A DNA stretch of 64,000 nucleotides from Actinomadura parmotrematis (lineage in GTDB: Bacteria; Actinomycetota; Actinomycetes; Streptosporangiales; Streptosporangiaceae): NCBI RefSeq assembly GCF_019458805.1, contig NZ_JAIBOA010000005.1:62001-126000 (forward strand), in the 5' to 3' direction. Below are positions 42,672 to 51,590 of the stretch, in pieces; within the stretch, counting starts at the first letter, position 1; every line of letters starts with the position of its first letter. Both the position numbers and the translations under genes were made by a program. The notes under the pieces are model-generated. The model saw only the letters and a list, made by a program, of their open reading frames with translations, was not told the DNA's origin and ran no database searches.

Positions 42672-43433
42672 GTGAGCGGGATCCGCCGTGGGACCGTCCA
42701 GGAGGTGGCGTCCGGCGTGTTCGCCGCGGGCGGCACCGACGTCAACTGGTTCCTCGTGCGCGAGGGCGGCGAGCTGACCGTCATCGACGGCGGCTGGGCC
42801 GGGGACGCCGAGCTGCTGGAGGCGTCCGTCCGCGCCATCGGGCACCGTCCCGAGGACGTGCGGGCCGTTCTCCTCACCCACGCCCACATCGACCACATGG
42901 GCGGGCCTCTCCTTCTCCAGCGGCGCTACGGCACGCCGGTGCTCATGCACGCGGACGAGATCGCCCAGACCTCCGACGGCCCGCTGGAACAGGCGGGCGC
43001 CCGGGACGTCGTGGTGCGCGCCTGGCGGCCGAGCGTCCTGGCGTGGTCGCTGCGCATCGCCCGGGCCGGCGCGCTCCGCAAGCCCGAGGTCCCGCCCGCC
43101 GGCCCGCTGCCCGCCGCCGGACCGCTGGACCTGCCCGGCGGGCCCGTCCCGGTGCCCTGCCCCGGCCACACCTCAGGCCATACCGCCTACCACCTGCCGG
43201 CCGCCGGAGCGCTCGCCACCGGCGACGCCCTCGTCACCGGCCACCCCCTCTCCAGGACCACCGGCCCGCAGCTCCTTCCGTCGATGTTCTCCCACGACCA
43301 GCCCGGATCCGTCGCCGCCCTGGAGACCCTCGGCGCCGTCGACGCGGGCGTCCTCCTTCCCGGCCACGGCGCCCCCTGGGAGGGCCAGATGGCCGACGCG
43401 GCGCGCGGCGCGGACCCGCGCCGAGGATTATGA
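42672..43433 (+). CDS. MBL-fold metallo-hydrolase
   Basis: 253 residues from GTG 42672. Metal motif THAHIDHMGG (HxHxDH), then CPGHTSGHTAYHLP and the Asp region TGDALVTGHPLS, and a final His in LLPGHGAPWEG. Glyoxalase-II or lactonase-like activity is possible; substrate unknown. It ends 7 bp before the sigma factor gene, with which it may be transcribed. Confidence 0.88.
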   Translation: MSGIRRGTVQEVASGVFAAGGTDVNWFLVREGGELTVIDGGWAGDAELLEASVRAIGHRPEDVRAVLLTHAHIDHMGGPLLLQRRYGTPVLMHADEIAQTSDGPLEQAGARDVVVRAWRPSVLAWSLRIARAGALRKPEVPPAGPLPAAGPLDLPGGPVPVPCPGHTSGHTAYHLPAAGALATGDALVTGHPLSRTTGPQLLPSMFSHDQPGSVAALETLGAVDAGVLLPGHGAPWEGQMADAARGADPRRGL

Positions 43434-43440
43434 TCACTCC

Positions 43441-44382
43441 ATGTCGCTGACCATGGACGACGTCGACCGGTTCGAGCGGTCGCGGCCCCGCCTGGCGGCG
43501 ATCGCCTACCGCCTCCTCGGCTCCGCGGACGAGGCGGAGGACGCCGTGCAGGAGACGTTCCTGCGCTGGCAGGCCGCCGACACCGGCCGCGTCGAGGTCC
43601 CCGAGGCATGGCTGACGAAGGTGCTCACCAACCTGTGCCTCAACCAGCTCGCCTCCGCGCGGGCGCGCCGCGAGACCTACGTGGGCCCGTGGCTGCCCGA
43701 GCCGCTGCTCGCCGGGGATCCGCTGCTCGGCCCGGCCGACACCGCCGAGCAGCGCGAGTCGGTGTCGTACGCGGTCCTCACGCTGCTGGAGCGCCTGACC
43801 CCCAACGAACGGGCCGTGTACGTGCTGCGGGAGGCGTTCGCCTGCCCGCACCGGGAGATCGCCGACATCCTCGGCATCACCGAGGCCGCCAGCCAGCAGA
43901 TCCTGCACCGGGCCAAGGACCACGTCGCGCGCGGCAAGGCCCGCGCCGAGATCGACGCGGCCGCGGCCCGGCGGGTCGTCGAGGAGTTCCTGGCGGCCGC
44001 CGCCAGCGGCCGGACCGACGAGCTCGTCCGCCTGCTCACCGCGGACGCCGTGGCCATCGGCGACGGCGGCGGGAAGGTCCCCGCGCGCACCAAGGGGTTC
44101 GAGGGCGCCGCCGCGGTCGCGCGGTTCCTGCGCGGCCTGTTCAAGCCCGCCGAGGCCAAGCGCGCCATCGTCGGCGGCACGCCCGAGATCTACGCCTGGA
44201 CCGCCAACGGCGAACCCGCCGTCGTCGCCGTCACGGAGGGCCGGGTCGTCGCCGTCATGTGCCTGGAGGTCACCGGCGACGGCGTCACCGCCTTCCGCAC
44301 CCAGGCCAACCCCGACAAGCTCGCCCGCGCGACCGCGCGGTGGGCGGCGGCCGACCACGGGGAGCCCCTGCTCGTCCTGTGA
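43441..44382 (+). CDS. ECF41-type RNA polymerase sigma factor with SnoaL-like C-domain
   Basis: 313 residues. Region 2 is AAIAYRLLGSADEAEDAVQETFLRW; region 4 is LTPNERAVYVLREAFACPHREIADILG and TEAASQQILHRAKDHV. The ECF41 hallmarks are all present: WLPEP in the linker, DGGGKV and NPDKL in the SnoaL-like C-terminal extension that regulates activity in place of an anti-sigma factor. ECF41 factors are usually next to an oxidoreductase, epimerase or CMD gene; here an FAD oxidoreductase follows. Confidence 0.93.
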   Translation: MSLTMDDVDRFERSRPRLAAIAYRLLGSADEAEDAVQETFLRWQAADTGRVEVPEAWLTKVLTNLCLNQLASARARRETYVGPWLPEPLLAGDPLLGPADTAEQRESVSYAVLTLLERLTPNERAVYVLREAFACPHREIADILGITEAASQQILHRAKDHVARGKARAEIDAAAARRVVEEFLAAAASGRTDELVRLLTADAVAIGDGGGKVPARTKGFEGAAAVARFLRGLFKPAEAKRAIVGGTPEIYAWTANGEPAVVAVTEGRVVAVMCLEVTGDGVTAFRTQANPDKLARATARWAAADHGEPLLVL

Positions 44383-44406
44383 CGTGCATCACCAACGGAT
44401 CCCGTC
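44378..44406 (+). promoter_or_regulatory. possible ECF41-dependent promoter
   Basis: TGTGACG (44378-44384) and CGTC (44403-44406) are 18 bp apart upstream of the oxidoreductase start (44463). I recall the ECF41 consensus as TGTCACA with CGTC, so the -35 part differs at two positions. Weak evidence. Confidence 0.3.
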
Positions 44407-44462
44407 AGGGAACGGCCCGCCATCCGGTTCAAGGGGCGGAACCGAACCGATGGGAGCCCGAA

Positions 44463-45647
44463 ATGCAGCACCGCATCCTCGTCCTCGGCGCCGGATACAC
44501 CGGGGCGTCCGCCGCCGGCCGCCTCGCCAGGCGGCTGCGGCGCGACGACGTCGCCATCACCCTCGTCAACGCCGAACCCGACTTCGTCGAGCGCGTCCGC
44601 AACCACCAGCTGGCGACCGGGCAGGAACTCAAGCGCCGGCCGCTCGCCGCGATGCTCGCCGGCACCGGCGTCGAGCTGAAGCTCGCGACGGTCACCGGCG
44701 TCGACGCCGACCGCCGGACCGTCGCCGTCGACGGGGCGGACGGCGCCGAGGAACTGGCGTACGACACCCTCGTGTACGCCCTCGGCAGCCGGTGGAACGG
44801 CCAGGGCGTCCCCGGCGTCGCCGAGCACGCCGACGAGATCGCCGGACGCGCCGGAGCGCTCCGGCTCCGCGAGCGCCTGGCGGGTCTGGACGCCGGGCGG
44901 GCCGTGGTGGTCGTCGGCGGCGGCCTCACCGGGGTGGAGGCCGCCACCGAGATCGCCGAGGCCCGCCCGGACCTGGACGTCGCCCTCGCCGTCCGGGGCG
45001 GCCTGGGCGACTGGCTCTCCCCCAAGGGCCGCGCGCACCTGGTGAAGGTCCTCGGCAAGCTCGGCGTCACCGTCCACGAGCACGCCGACGTCAGCGCCGT
45101 CGCCGCCGACCACGTCACCACCGCCGACGGCACCGTCATCCCCGCCGACATCACCGTGTGGAACGCCGGCTTCGCGACCCACCCGATCGCGGCCGCGACG
45201 ACGCTGGAGGTCGCCGCCACCGGGCAGATCGTCGTCGACCGGACCATGCGCTCGGTCTCCCACCCCGACGTGTACGCCGTCGGCGACGCGGCCCTGGCGC
45301 CGGGCGCCGGGGACAGGCCGTTGCGCATGTCGTGCGCCTCGGGGGTCCCCGCCGCCTGGCTGGCCGCCGACGCGATCGCGGCGCGCCTCACCGGCGGGAA
45401 GGTCCCCGACAAGACGATCGGCTACTTCAACCAGTGCATCTCGCTGGGCCGCAAGGAAGGGCTGATCCAGTACGTCACGGCCGACGACAGCGCCAAGAAG
45501 GCGGCCCTGACCGGAAGGACGGCCGCCGTCTACAAGGAGCTGATCTGCCGGAGCGCCGCGTGGGGCGTCGCCCACCCGACGATGGGGATGCCCGCACGGC
45601 GCCGCCACGTCACGTATGAGCGTCCCCTCGCACCGGCGAGCGCGTGA
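44463..45647 (+). CDS. NDH-2-like FAD/NAD(P)-dependent oxidoreductase (ECF41 partner)
   Basis: 394 residues with MQHRILVLGAGYTGASAAGRL (FAD Rossmann motif), a second nucleotide motif AVVVVGGGLTGVEAATEIAE, and the FAD C-terminal motif HPDVYAVGDAALAPG. It belongs to the pyridine nucleotide-disulfide oxidoreductase superfamily near Ndh/AIF types. The position directly after an ECF41 sigma gene suggests it is the conserved target of that sigma factor. It ends facing the convergent enoyl-CoA hydratase. Confidence 0.9.
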   Translation: MQHRILVLGAGYTGASAAGRLARRLRRDDVAITLVNAEPDFVERVRNHQLATGQELKRRPLAAMLAGTGVELKLATVTGVDADRRTVAVDGADGAEELAYDTLVYALGSRWNGQGVPGVAEHADEIAGRAGALRLRERLAGLDAGRAVVVVGGGLTGVEAATEIAEARPDLDVALAVRGGLGDWLSPKGRAHLVKVLGKLGVTVHEHADVSAVAADHVTTADGTVIPADITVWNAGFATHPIAAATTLEVAATGQIVVDRTMRSVSHPDVYAVGDAALAPGAGDRPLRMSCASGVPAAWLAADAIAARLTGGKVPDKTIGYFNQCISLGRKEGLIQYVTADDSAKKAALTGRTAAVYKELICRSAAWGVAHPTMGMPARRRHVTYERPLAPASA

Positions 45648-45678
45648 GGAACGCCGCCGCCGGGCACGGCGACGCGCG

Positions 45679-46461
45679 CTACTTCAGCTTCTCCTTCATC
45701 TCGTCGAGCTTGACGAGGATGGGGTAGCCGCTGACGCTGAGCGCGTTGCCGTGCCCGGTCTGGTGGATGTCGAAGACCGACTGGACGGCGGCGTGGAAGC
45801 CCTGCACGTCCAGGGTCTGGTTGACGGCGCGCTTGGCCTGGCGGAGCGCGAACGGCGGCATCTTGGCGATCTGCTCGGCGAGGTCGCGCGCCTCGGCGTC
45901 GAGCCGGTCGCGGGGCACGACGCGGTTCACCATGCCGGCCCGCTCGGCCTCCTCGGCGGTCACCGGGCGGCCGGTGAACAGGATCTCCTTGGCCTTGCGG
46001 GCGCCGAGCTCCCAGGTGTGGCCGTGGTACTCCACGCCGCCGATGCCCATGGTCGCGACCGGGTCGGAGAACAGCGCGTCCTCGGCCGCCACGATCAGGT
46101 CGCACGGCCAGCAGAGCATCAGGCCGCCCGCGATGCACCGGCCCTGCACCGCCGCGATCGACGGCTTCGGCACGTTGCGCCAGCGCAGCGTGTACTCCAG
46201 GTACCGGCGGCTCTCCGCACTGTAGATCCACTCCAGGGTGATGGCGTCGGGCGAGGGCCAGCGGTCCTTCAGGTCGTGCCCGGCGGAGAAGTGGCGGCCC
46301 TCGGCGCGCAGCACGATCACCGACACGTCGGCGTCGTCGGCCGCCCGCGTCCAGGCGGCGTCCAGCTCGTCGAGCAGCGCGGCGTTCTGGGCGTTGGCGA
46401 CCTCGGGCCGGTTCAGCGTGATCGTGGCGATCCGGTCGGCGGCCTCGTAGAGCACGTGCAC
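45679..46461 (-). CDS. enoyl-CoA hydratase family protein
   Basis: 260 residues. EGRHFSAGHDLKDRW supplies the first oxyanion loop and QGRCIAGGLMLCWPCDLIVAA the second; FTGRPVTAEEAERAGMVNRVV follows. The usual crotonase acidic pair is not obvious (SDPVATMGIGGVEYHGH), so hydration is uncertain. Operon with two dehydrogenase genes upstream (9-bp gap). Confidence 0.88.
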   Translation of the reverse strand: MHVLYEAADRIATITLNRPEVANAQNAALLDELDAAWTRAADDADVSVIVLRAEGRHFSAGHDLKDRWPSPDAITLEWIYSAESRRYLEYTLRWRNVPKPSIAAVQGRCIAGGLMLCWPCDLIVAAEDALFSDPVATMGIGGVEYHGHTWELGARKAKEILFTGRPVTAEEAERAGMVNRVVPRDRLDAEARDLAEQIAKMPPFALRQAKRAVNQTLDVQGFHAAVQSVFDIHQTGHGNALSVSGYPILVKLDEMKEKLK

Positions 46462-46470
46462 GGTGGCGCC

Positions 46471-47646
46471 TCACTTCCTGGGGAGTCCGAGCAGCCGCTC
46501 GGCGATGATCGTTCGCTGGATCTCGGAGGTGCCGCCCGCGATGGTGCCGGCGAAGCTGCGCGCGTAGCGCTCGAACCAGCCGGCGGCGAACGCCTCCAGG
46601 TGCAGGTGGGCGTGCGGCGCGGTCGTCGCCGGGTGCGCGAGCGCGCCCGGCCCGGCCGCCTCCAGGGCGCGCTCGGAGGCGGCCTGCACCGCCTCGGAGC
46701 CGAGCAGCTTCAGCACCGACAGGGCCGCGACGTCCTGCTCGCCGCGGTCGGCGCGGGCGAGCGCCTCCGAGCCGAGCAGGCGGAGGGCCTGCGCGTCCAT
46801 GAGGAGGGTCGCGTAGGCGTCGCGGTCCAGCGGGGTGACCGGCCGGAAGTCCTCGGCCAGCTCCTCCAGCCGGGCCGCGAAGCTCAGCCAGAGGAGGGTG
46901 CGCTCGTGGCCGAGCGAGCCGGTCGCGACCCGCCAGCCGTCGTTCAGGTCGCCGAGGAGGTTGGCGGCGGGCACGCGGGCGTCCTCGAAGAACACCTCGT
47001 TGAAGTCCAGGTCGTCGGCGCCGGCGATGGAACCGAAGGGGCGGCGCGTGACGCCGGGGGTGGCGGTCGGGACGAGCAGGACGCTGATGCCCTTGTGCTT
47101 GGGTGCGTCGGGGTCGGTGCGGACGAAGGTGAGCAGGACGTCGGCGTCGTGGGCGCCGGAGGTCCAGACCTTCTGGCCGTTGACGACGAAGTGGTCGCCG
47201 TCCAGGACGGCGCGGGTGCGGAGGCCGGCGAGGTCCGAGCCGGCGCCGGGCTCGCTCATGCCGAGCGCGGCGGTGATCTCGGCGCGCAGGATCGGAACGG
47301 CCCAGCGGCGCTTCTGCTCCTCGGTGCCGAACGACAGCAGCGAGGCGGCGACGATGCCGAGGCCCTGCGGGTTGTAACTGTGGTAGATCCGGCGGCGGGC
47401 CAGCTCCTCCAGATGGACGTACTGCTGGAGGAGGGTGGCGTTGCGGCCGCCGTACTCGGGCGGGTTGCCGGGCAGCAGCCAGCCGGTGTCGAACAGCAGG
47501 CGCTGCCAGCGGCGCGCCCACTCGGGAACGTGGGCACTGGAGCGCGAGCGCTCGGCGGCCTCGGCGCCGTCCGGGGCGTGCTCGGCGAGGAAGGCGGCGA
47601 ACTCGGCGCGGAAGGACTCGACGTCGCCGTCAAAGGTGAGCCGCAT
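46471..47646 (-). CDS. acyl-CoA dehydrogenase (pair 2, larger subunit)
   Basis: 391 residues. Blocks: ALGMSEPGAGSDLAGLRTRA, VNGQKVWTSGAHDADVLL, FEDARVPAANLLGDLNDGW and IAGGTSEIQRTIIAERLLGL. The domain order is complete. The 17-bp overlap with the following (upstream) dehydrogenase indicates co-translation of a heteromeric enzyme. Confidence 0.92.
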   Translation of the reverse strand: MRLTFDGDVESFRAEFAAFLAEHAPDGAEAAERSRSSAHVPEWARRWQRLLFDTGWLLPGNPPEYGGRNATLLQQYVHLEELARRRIYHSYNPQGLGIVAASLLSFGTEEQKRRWAVPILRAEITAALGMSEPGAGSDLAGLRTRAVLDGDHFVVNGQKVWTSGAHDADVLLTFVRTDPDAPKHKGISVLLVPTATPGVTRRPFGSIAGADDLDFNEVFFEDARVPAANLLGDLNDGWRVATGSLGHERTLLWLSFAARLEELAEDFRPVTPLDRDAYATLLMDAQALRLLGSEALARADRGEQDVAALSVLKLLGSEAVQAASERALEAAGPGALAHPATTAPHAHLHLEAFAAGWFERYARSFAGTIAGGTSEIQRTIIAERLLGLPRK

Positions 47647-49015
47647 GCCGCTCCCCGCCGTCGGTGACCGGCGGACGTCCCGCCCCGGGACGCCCGCCGG
47701 CGAGAGGGTCGCCGGTGGGACGGCCGCCGGCGAGGTGCTCGGCGGCGAGGCGCGCGCGGTGCTCGGCCGCGCCGCCGAGCATCAGCTCGCCGGCCTTGGC
47801 CCGCTTCAACGCGAACTGCACGTCGTTCTCCCAGGTGAAGCCCATCGCGCCGAAGAGCTGCAGGCCGTTGCGGAACACCACGGACTGGCACTCGCCCGCC
47901 GCGGCCTTGGCCATCGTCGCGGCCGTGCCGCGGCGCGGGTCGCCGGCGGCGATCGTGAGCGCGGCGTAGTAGGCCAGCGCGCGGGCGCGCCGCACCGCGA
48001 CGTGCATGTCGGCGGCCTTGTGCTTGACGGCCTGGTAGGAGCCGATGGGAGCGCCGAACTGGTGGCGGGAACGGACGTGCTCCAGCGTCAGGTCGAGGAC
48101 GCGGCGACACGCCCCGACCATCGTCACGGCCATCCCCGTGAGAGCGAGGTCGCGAGCATAGGAAGAGCCCGCACTGACACCCCCGCCAATGCCCGCGCCG
48201 ATGCATACGTCAACACCCGCGCTGGTACCCGTACCGATGCCCGCGGCAGTGCGTACGTCTGCGGCGGTGCGTACGTCGGTGCCCCCACCGGTGCCTGTGA
48301 TGGTGCCTGCGTCGGTGCCTGCACTGAAGTTTGCGCCGGTGCGTACGTCGGCGCCCACGCTGGTACCGGCGCGGGAGTTCGCGTTGATGCCTGCGCTGGT
48401 GCGTGTGTCCGCGCGTTCGTCGGTGCGTTCGTCGGTCCGTTCGGCGGTGTCGGTGTCCGGACCGGTGTCGGCTCCGGTCGCGTCGGCGGTGGTGACGAGC
48501 ACGCCGTCGAAGGTGACCTCGGCGACGTGCAGGAGGGGGTCGAAGGCGGGGACGCGGGTGGCGGTGACCGCCTCGGCGGGGACGGTGAACACGCCCGCGC
48601 CGGTGACGACGGCGAGCCGGTCGGCGCGGTCGCCGTCCAGGACGTGGGGGGCGGTGCCGTCCAGCAGCCAGCCGCCGCCGTCGGGGCGGGCGGTGACGCC
48701 GTCGAGGACGGCGGCGCCGGCCACGCCGGGCCGGTGGTCGCCGGGCGCGAGCGGCGCGAACTGCGTCATCGTGGCGAGGTAGGGCGTCGGGTCGGCGGCG
48801 CGCCCGAGCTCCTCCAGCACGATCGCCAGCTCGACGGCCTCGCCCGGCGCGGTCAGCTCGGTCCAGCCGAGCCGGTTCCAGGCCCGCCAGAGGGGGCCGG
48901 GATCGGCCGCCTCGTCGGCGACGGCGCGCACGAGCGCGGGCGGGCACTCCTTGGCGACGGCGCGGCGCACCGAGTCCTGCCAGAGACGCTGGTCGGCGTC
49001 GAACTCGAACAGCAT
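47630..49015 (-). CDS. acyl-CoA dehydrogenase-like partner subunit (pair 2) with long low-complexity insert
   Basis: 461 residues from ATG 49015 (MLFEFDADQRLWQDSVRRAV, GGAGG upstream); the frame extends to 49120 but crosses the operator. The normal parts are residues 1-176 and 287-461 (RSRHQFGAPIGSYQAVKHKA, LQLFGAMGFTWENDVQFAL). Residues about 177-285 are a Thr/Ala/Gly/Asp-rich repeat stretch with units like ADVRTxA and GTxAG that falls where the middle and C-terminal domains join. The family usually has about 350 residues here, so the insert explains the excess. Confidence 0.88.
   Translation of the reverse strand: MLFEFDADQRLWQDSVRRAVAKECPPALVRAVADEAADPGPLWRAWNRLGWTELTAPGEAVELAIVLEELGRAADPTPYLATMTQFAPLAPGDHRPGVAGAAVLDGVTARPDGGGWLLDGTAPHVLDGDRADRLAVVTGAGVFTVPAEAVTATRVPAFDPLLHVAEVTFDGVLVTTADATGADTGPDTDTAERTDERTDERADTRTSAGINANSRAGTSVGADVRTGANFSAGTDAGTITGTGGGTDVRTAADVRTAAGIGTGTSAGVDVCIGAGIGGGVSAGSSYARDLALTGMAVTMVGACRRVLDLTLEHVRSRHQFGAPIGSYQAVKHKAADMHVAVRRARALAYYAALTIAAGDPRRGTAATMAKAAAGECQSVVFRNGLQLFGAMGFTWENDVQFALKRAKAGELMLGGAAEHRARLAAEHLAGGRPTGDPLAGGRPGAGRPPVTDGGERHAAHL
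48161..48487. repeat. low-complexity coding repeats inside the dehydrogenase
   Basis: Short units such as GTGCGTACGTC and GGTGCCTGCG recur imperfectly on the forward strand. They give repeated ADVRTGA/ADVRTAA-like residues in the protein. The tract is in frame and has no stop, about 109 codons. Confidence 0.8.
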
Positions 49016-49057
49016 CGGCCTCCTTCCGGAGCACGTCCTTCCGGTGCACAACAGCGT

Positions 49058-49072
49058 GAGAATATCATTCTC
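49058..49072. promoter_or_regulatory. GAGAAT-N3-ATTCTC operator (dehydrogenase / TetR divergent promoters)
   Basis: GAGAATATCATTCTC, a perfect copy, 43 bp upstream of the dehydrogenase start (49015, reverse) and 91 bp upstream of the TetR start (49163, forward). It supports autoregulation of TetR. Confidence 0.78.
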
Positions 49073-49162
49073 GTGAGATGAAAGTAAGAGTCTCGACATT
49101 GCGACCGGAAAGGGCGGCAAGACGCAGGCGGCCTCCCGGTACGGTGCAGTAATGTTCTACGT

Positions 49163-49846
49163 ATGGCACAGAGTACGGATCGGTCCGTGAGCCTTCCGAG
49201 TGACGAGCCGGCCTGGAAACAGCGTGCGGTGGAGCGGTCCACCAAGGCCGCCAAGCTGCGCGCCGAGCAGCGCGTGGAGCGGTTCCTCGACGCGGCCCAG
49301 GCGATCATCACCGAGAAGAACACGACGGACTTCACCGTCCAGGAGGTCGTCGACCGGTCGCGGCAGTCGCTGCGCAGCTTCTACCAGCACTTCGACGGCA
49401 AGCACGAGCTGCTGCTCGCGCTGTTCGAGGACGCGCTGCGCCAGGCCGCCGAGCAGATCCGCGCCGCCGCCGCCGGCCACCCCGACCCCCTCGACCGCAT
49501 CCGGGTCGCGGTGCAGCTGCTGTTCGAGCTGTCGCGCCCCGACCCCGACGCGCAGCGCCCGCTGTTCACCGACTTCGCGCCGCAGCTGCTGATCACGCAT
49601 CCGGCCGAGGTGAAGGTCGCGCACGCCCCGCTGCTCAACCTGTTCACCGAGCTGATGGGGCAGGCCGAGGCCGCCGGCCGCCTGCACGAGGGCCTGTACC
49701 CGCGCCGCGTCGCGGCGCTGGTGATGCAGACCGTCATGTTCGTGGCGCAGTCCAACGGCGTCGGTGACGACGAGAACGCGCACCCGCTGACCGGCGAGGA
49801 GGTCTGGGAGTTCTGCTCGACCGGCTTCGTCGCCGTCGACGAGTGA
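49163..49846 (+). CDS. TetR-family regulator, probable master regulator of the catabolic region
   Basis: 227 residues. The N-terminal tail is polar; the HTH is FTVQEVVDRSRQSLRSFYQHFDGKHELLLALF. The C-terminal domain is helical (IRVAVQLLFELSRPDPDAQ, RVAALVMQTVMFVAQS). Perfect 15-bp palindromes lie on both sides of the gene (49058, 49845), and copies precede three other operons. That pattern fits an autoregulating TetR that responds to an acyl-CoA intermediate, like KstR or FadR-type TetRs. The link between this protein and the palindrome is inference from position. Confidence 0.88.
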   Translation: MAQSTDRSVSLPSDEPAWKQRAVERSTKAAKLRAEQRVERFLDAAQAIITEKNTTDFTVQEVVDRSRQSLRSFYQHFDGKHELLLALFEDALRQAAEQIRAAAAGHPDPLDRIRVAVQLLFELSRPDPDAQRPLFTDFAPQLLITHPAEVKVAHAPLLNLFTELMGQAEAAGRLHEGLYPRRVAALVMQTVMFVAQSNGVGDDENAHPLTGEEVWEFCSTGFVAVDE

Positions 49847-49859
49847 GAATGTCATTCTC
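49845..49859. promoter_or_regulatory. GAGAAT-N3-ATTCTC operator (thioesterase promoter)
   Basis: GAGAATGTCATTCTC overlaps the last two bases of the TetR stop codon and lies 30 bp before the thioesterase start. A nearby TGAAATTTCA palindrome (49866-49875) may include the -10 region. Confidence 0.75.
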
Positions 49860-49889
49860 CTAGACTGAAATTTCATTTACGATCGTGGC

Positions 49890-50729
49890 ATGAGCACTCC
49901 CGCCACGACGTCCGCCGGCCTCTGGGACGACCTGCTCGGCTGCCTCGACCTGCGCGCGCTACCGGACGGCGACGGCGCCCCCGCCGCCGCCGTCTTCGAG
50001 GGCTCCAACCAGCGGCTCGGCTACCACCGCCTGTTCGGCGGCCAGCTGCTGGCCCAGTTCGTGCAGGCCGCGGCCCGCTCCTGCCCCGGCAAGTCCGTCA
50101 AGTCCCTGCACGCGCTGTTCCCCCGTGCGGGGCGCACCGACGAGCCGGTCCGCTACGAGGTGGCGCGCCAGCACGACGGCGGCACCTTCGCGACCCTGGC
50201 GGTCACCGCCCGGCAGGAGCGCGGCGTCATCGCGACCGCCGCCGTCTCCCTGCACGTCCACGAGGACGGCCCCGAGCACCAGGACGCGGCGCCCGTCGGG
50301 CAGGTGCCCGGACCCGAGCACCGGACGCCGCTGCACCTGCTGCCCTGGGAGGTCCGCACCACCGCGGACCTGGACGCCGCGGCCGCCGCCCCGCCGGAGT
50401 TCGAACTGTGGTCGCGCACGCCGAAGGTCGAGGCCGGGCTCGTCCCGGCGATCACCGCTTACGCTACCGACCTGACCCTGATCGGCACCGCGCTGCGCCC
50501 CCTCGACGGCGTCGGGCAGCGCGACGCCGGCACCGCCTTCACCTCGGCGGTCACCTCGCACTCGCTGTGGTTCCACCGGCCCTTCCCCGAGGGCGGGTGG
50601 CTGCTGCTGCGCCAGCACAGCCCGGTCGCGGCCCACGGCCGCTGCTTCGGGCGCGGCGACGTCCTCTCCGAGGACGGAACGCTCCTCGCCTCCTACGCGC
50701 AGGAGGCTCTACTCCGCTTCACGGCCTGA
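49890..50729 (+). CDS. tesB: acyl-CoA thioesterase II (TesB family)
   Basis: 279 residues with two hot-dog modules: FEGSNQRLGYHRLFGGQLLAQFVQAA in the first, SHSLWFHRPFPEGGWLLLRQHSPVAAHGRCFGRG in the second (HSLWFHRPF is diagnostic of TesB). Asp, Ser/Thr and Gln catalytic residues of the type-II family are present in the second half. It releases free acids from acyl-CoA, perhaps a safety valve for stalled intermediates. It overlaps the 3' end of the convergent MeaB gene by 21 bp. Confidence 0.9.
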   Translation: MSTPATTSAGLWDDLLGCLDLRALPDGDGAPAAAVFEGSNQRLGYHRLFGGQLLAQFVQAAARSCPGKSVKSLHALFPRAGRTDEPVRYEVARQHDGGTFATLAVTARQERGVIATAAVSLHVHEDGPEHQDAAPVGQVPGPEHRTPLHLLPWEVRTTADLDAAAAAPPEFELWSRTPKVEAGLVPAITAYATDLTLIGTALRPLDGVGQRDAGTAFTSAVTSHSLWFHRPFPEGGWLLLRQHSPVAAHGRCFGRGDVLSEDGTLLASYAQEALLRFTA

Positions 50730-51590
50730 CTCCCCGAAGAGCCGCTCGACCGCCGCGTAGGGATCGAGGCGGCCGGCGGCGACTCCGGCGGCGAGCCCGG
50801 CGAGGTCCGGGTGCGCGCGCAAGCGGGTCTGGGCCAGCGCGAGGATCTGCGCGCCGGCCCGCTCCGCGCGGCGCTCCGGGGTGTCGGCGCGCTCGTGCCC
50901 GTCGATCGCCTCCACCAGTTCGGGCAGCCCCTCCCCCGCGGTCGCGACGAGGGTGAGGACCGGGGCGCCCGTCTCGGCGCGCAGGTCGCGGACGGTCTGC
51001 GCGGCGCCGTCCCGGTCGGCCTTGTTGACCACGATGAGGTCGGCGACCTCCAGCAGGCCGGCCTTGGCCGCCTGGACGGCGTCGCCCGCGCCGGGCGCGA
51101 GGAGGACCACGGCGGGGTCGGCGACGGCGGCGATCTCGATCTCCGACTGCCCGACGCCGACCGTCTCCACCAGCACGAGGTCGTGGCCGAGCGCGGCGAG
51201 GACGCGGACGGCGGCCGGCACGGCGGCGGCCAGCCCGCCGAGGTGGCCGCGCGTCGCCAGGGAGCGGATGAGGACGCCGGGGTCGGTCGCGTGCGCCGCC
51301 ATCCGGATGCGGTCGCCGAGCAGCGCGCCGCCGCTGTAGGGCGACGACGGGTCGACGGCGAGCACCGCGACGCGCAGGCCGCGGGCCCGGTAGGCGCCGA
51401 CGAGCGCGCCGACCGTCGTGGACTTGCCCGCGCCCGGAGGCCCCGTCACGCCGACGACGCGGACGCCGCGCGCCGGGCCGAGGGCGGCGAGCACCTCGTC
51501 CCGGCGCGGTCCCTCGATCAGCGTCAGCAGCCGCCCGGCCGCGCGGAGGGAGCCGCCGCACGCGGCGGCGACCAGCTCCCCGACGGTCAC
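50709..51590 (-). CDS. meaB: MeaB-family G-protein chaperone of acyl-CoA mutase
   Basis: 293 residues from GTG 51590, overlapping the thiolase stop (GTGA). P-loop VTGPPGAGKST, then VAVLAVDPSSPYSGGALLGDRIRM (family signature), ETVGVGQSEIE and the base-specificity NKAD. MeaB/ArgK GTPases load and protect B12-dependent methylmalonyl- or isobutyryl-type CoA mutases. A B12-binding protein is encoded at 63612-64000; the catalytic subunit is not in the window. Confidence 0.92.
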   Translation of the reverse strand: MTVGELVAAACGGSLRAAGRLLTLIEGPRRDEVLAALGPARGVRVVGVTGPPGAGKSTTVGALVGAYRARGLRVAVLAVDPSSPYSGGALLGDRIRMAAHATDPGVLIRSLATRGHLGGLAAAVPAAVRVLAALGHDLVLVETVGVGQSEIEIAAVADPAVVLLAPGAGDAVQAAKAGLLEVADLIVVNKADRDGAAQTVRDLRAETGAPVLTLVATAGEGLPELVEAIDGHERADTPERRAERAGAQILALAQTRLRAHPDLAGLAAGVAAGRLDPYAAVERLFGESGREAE

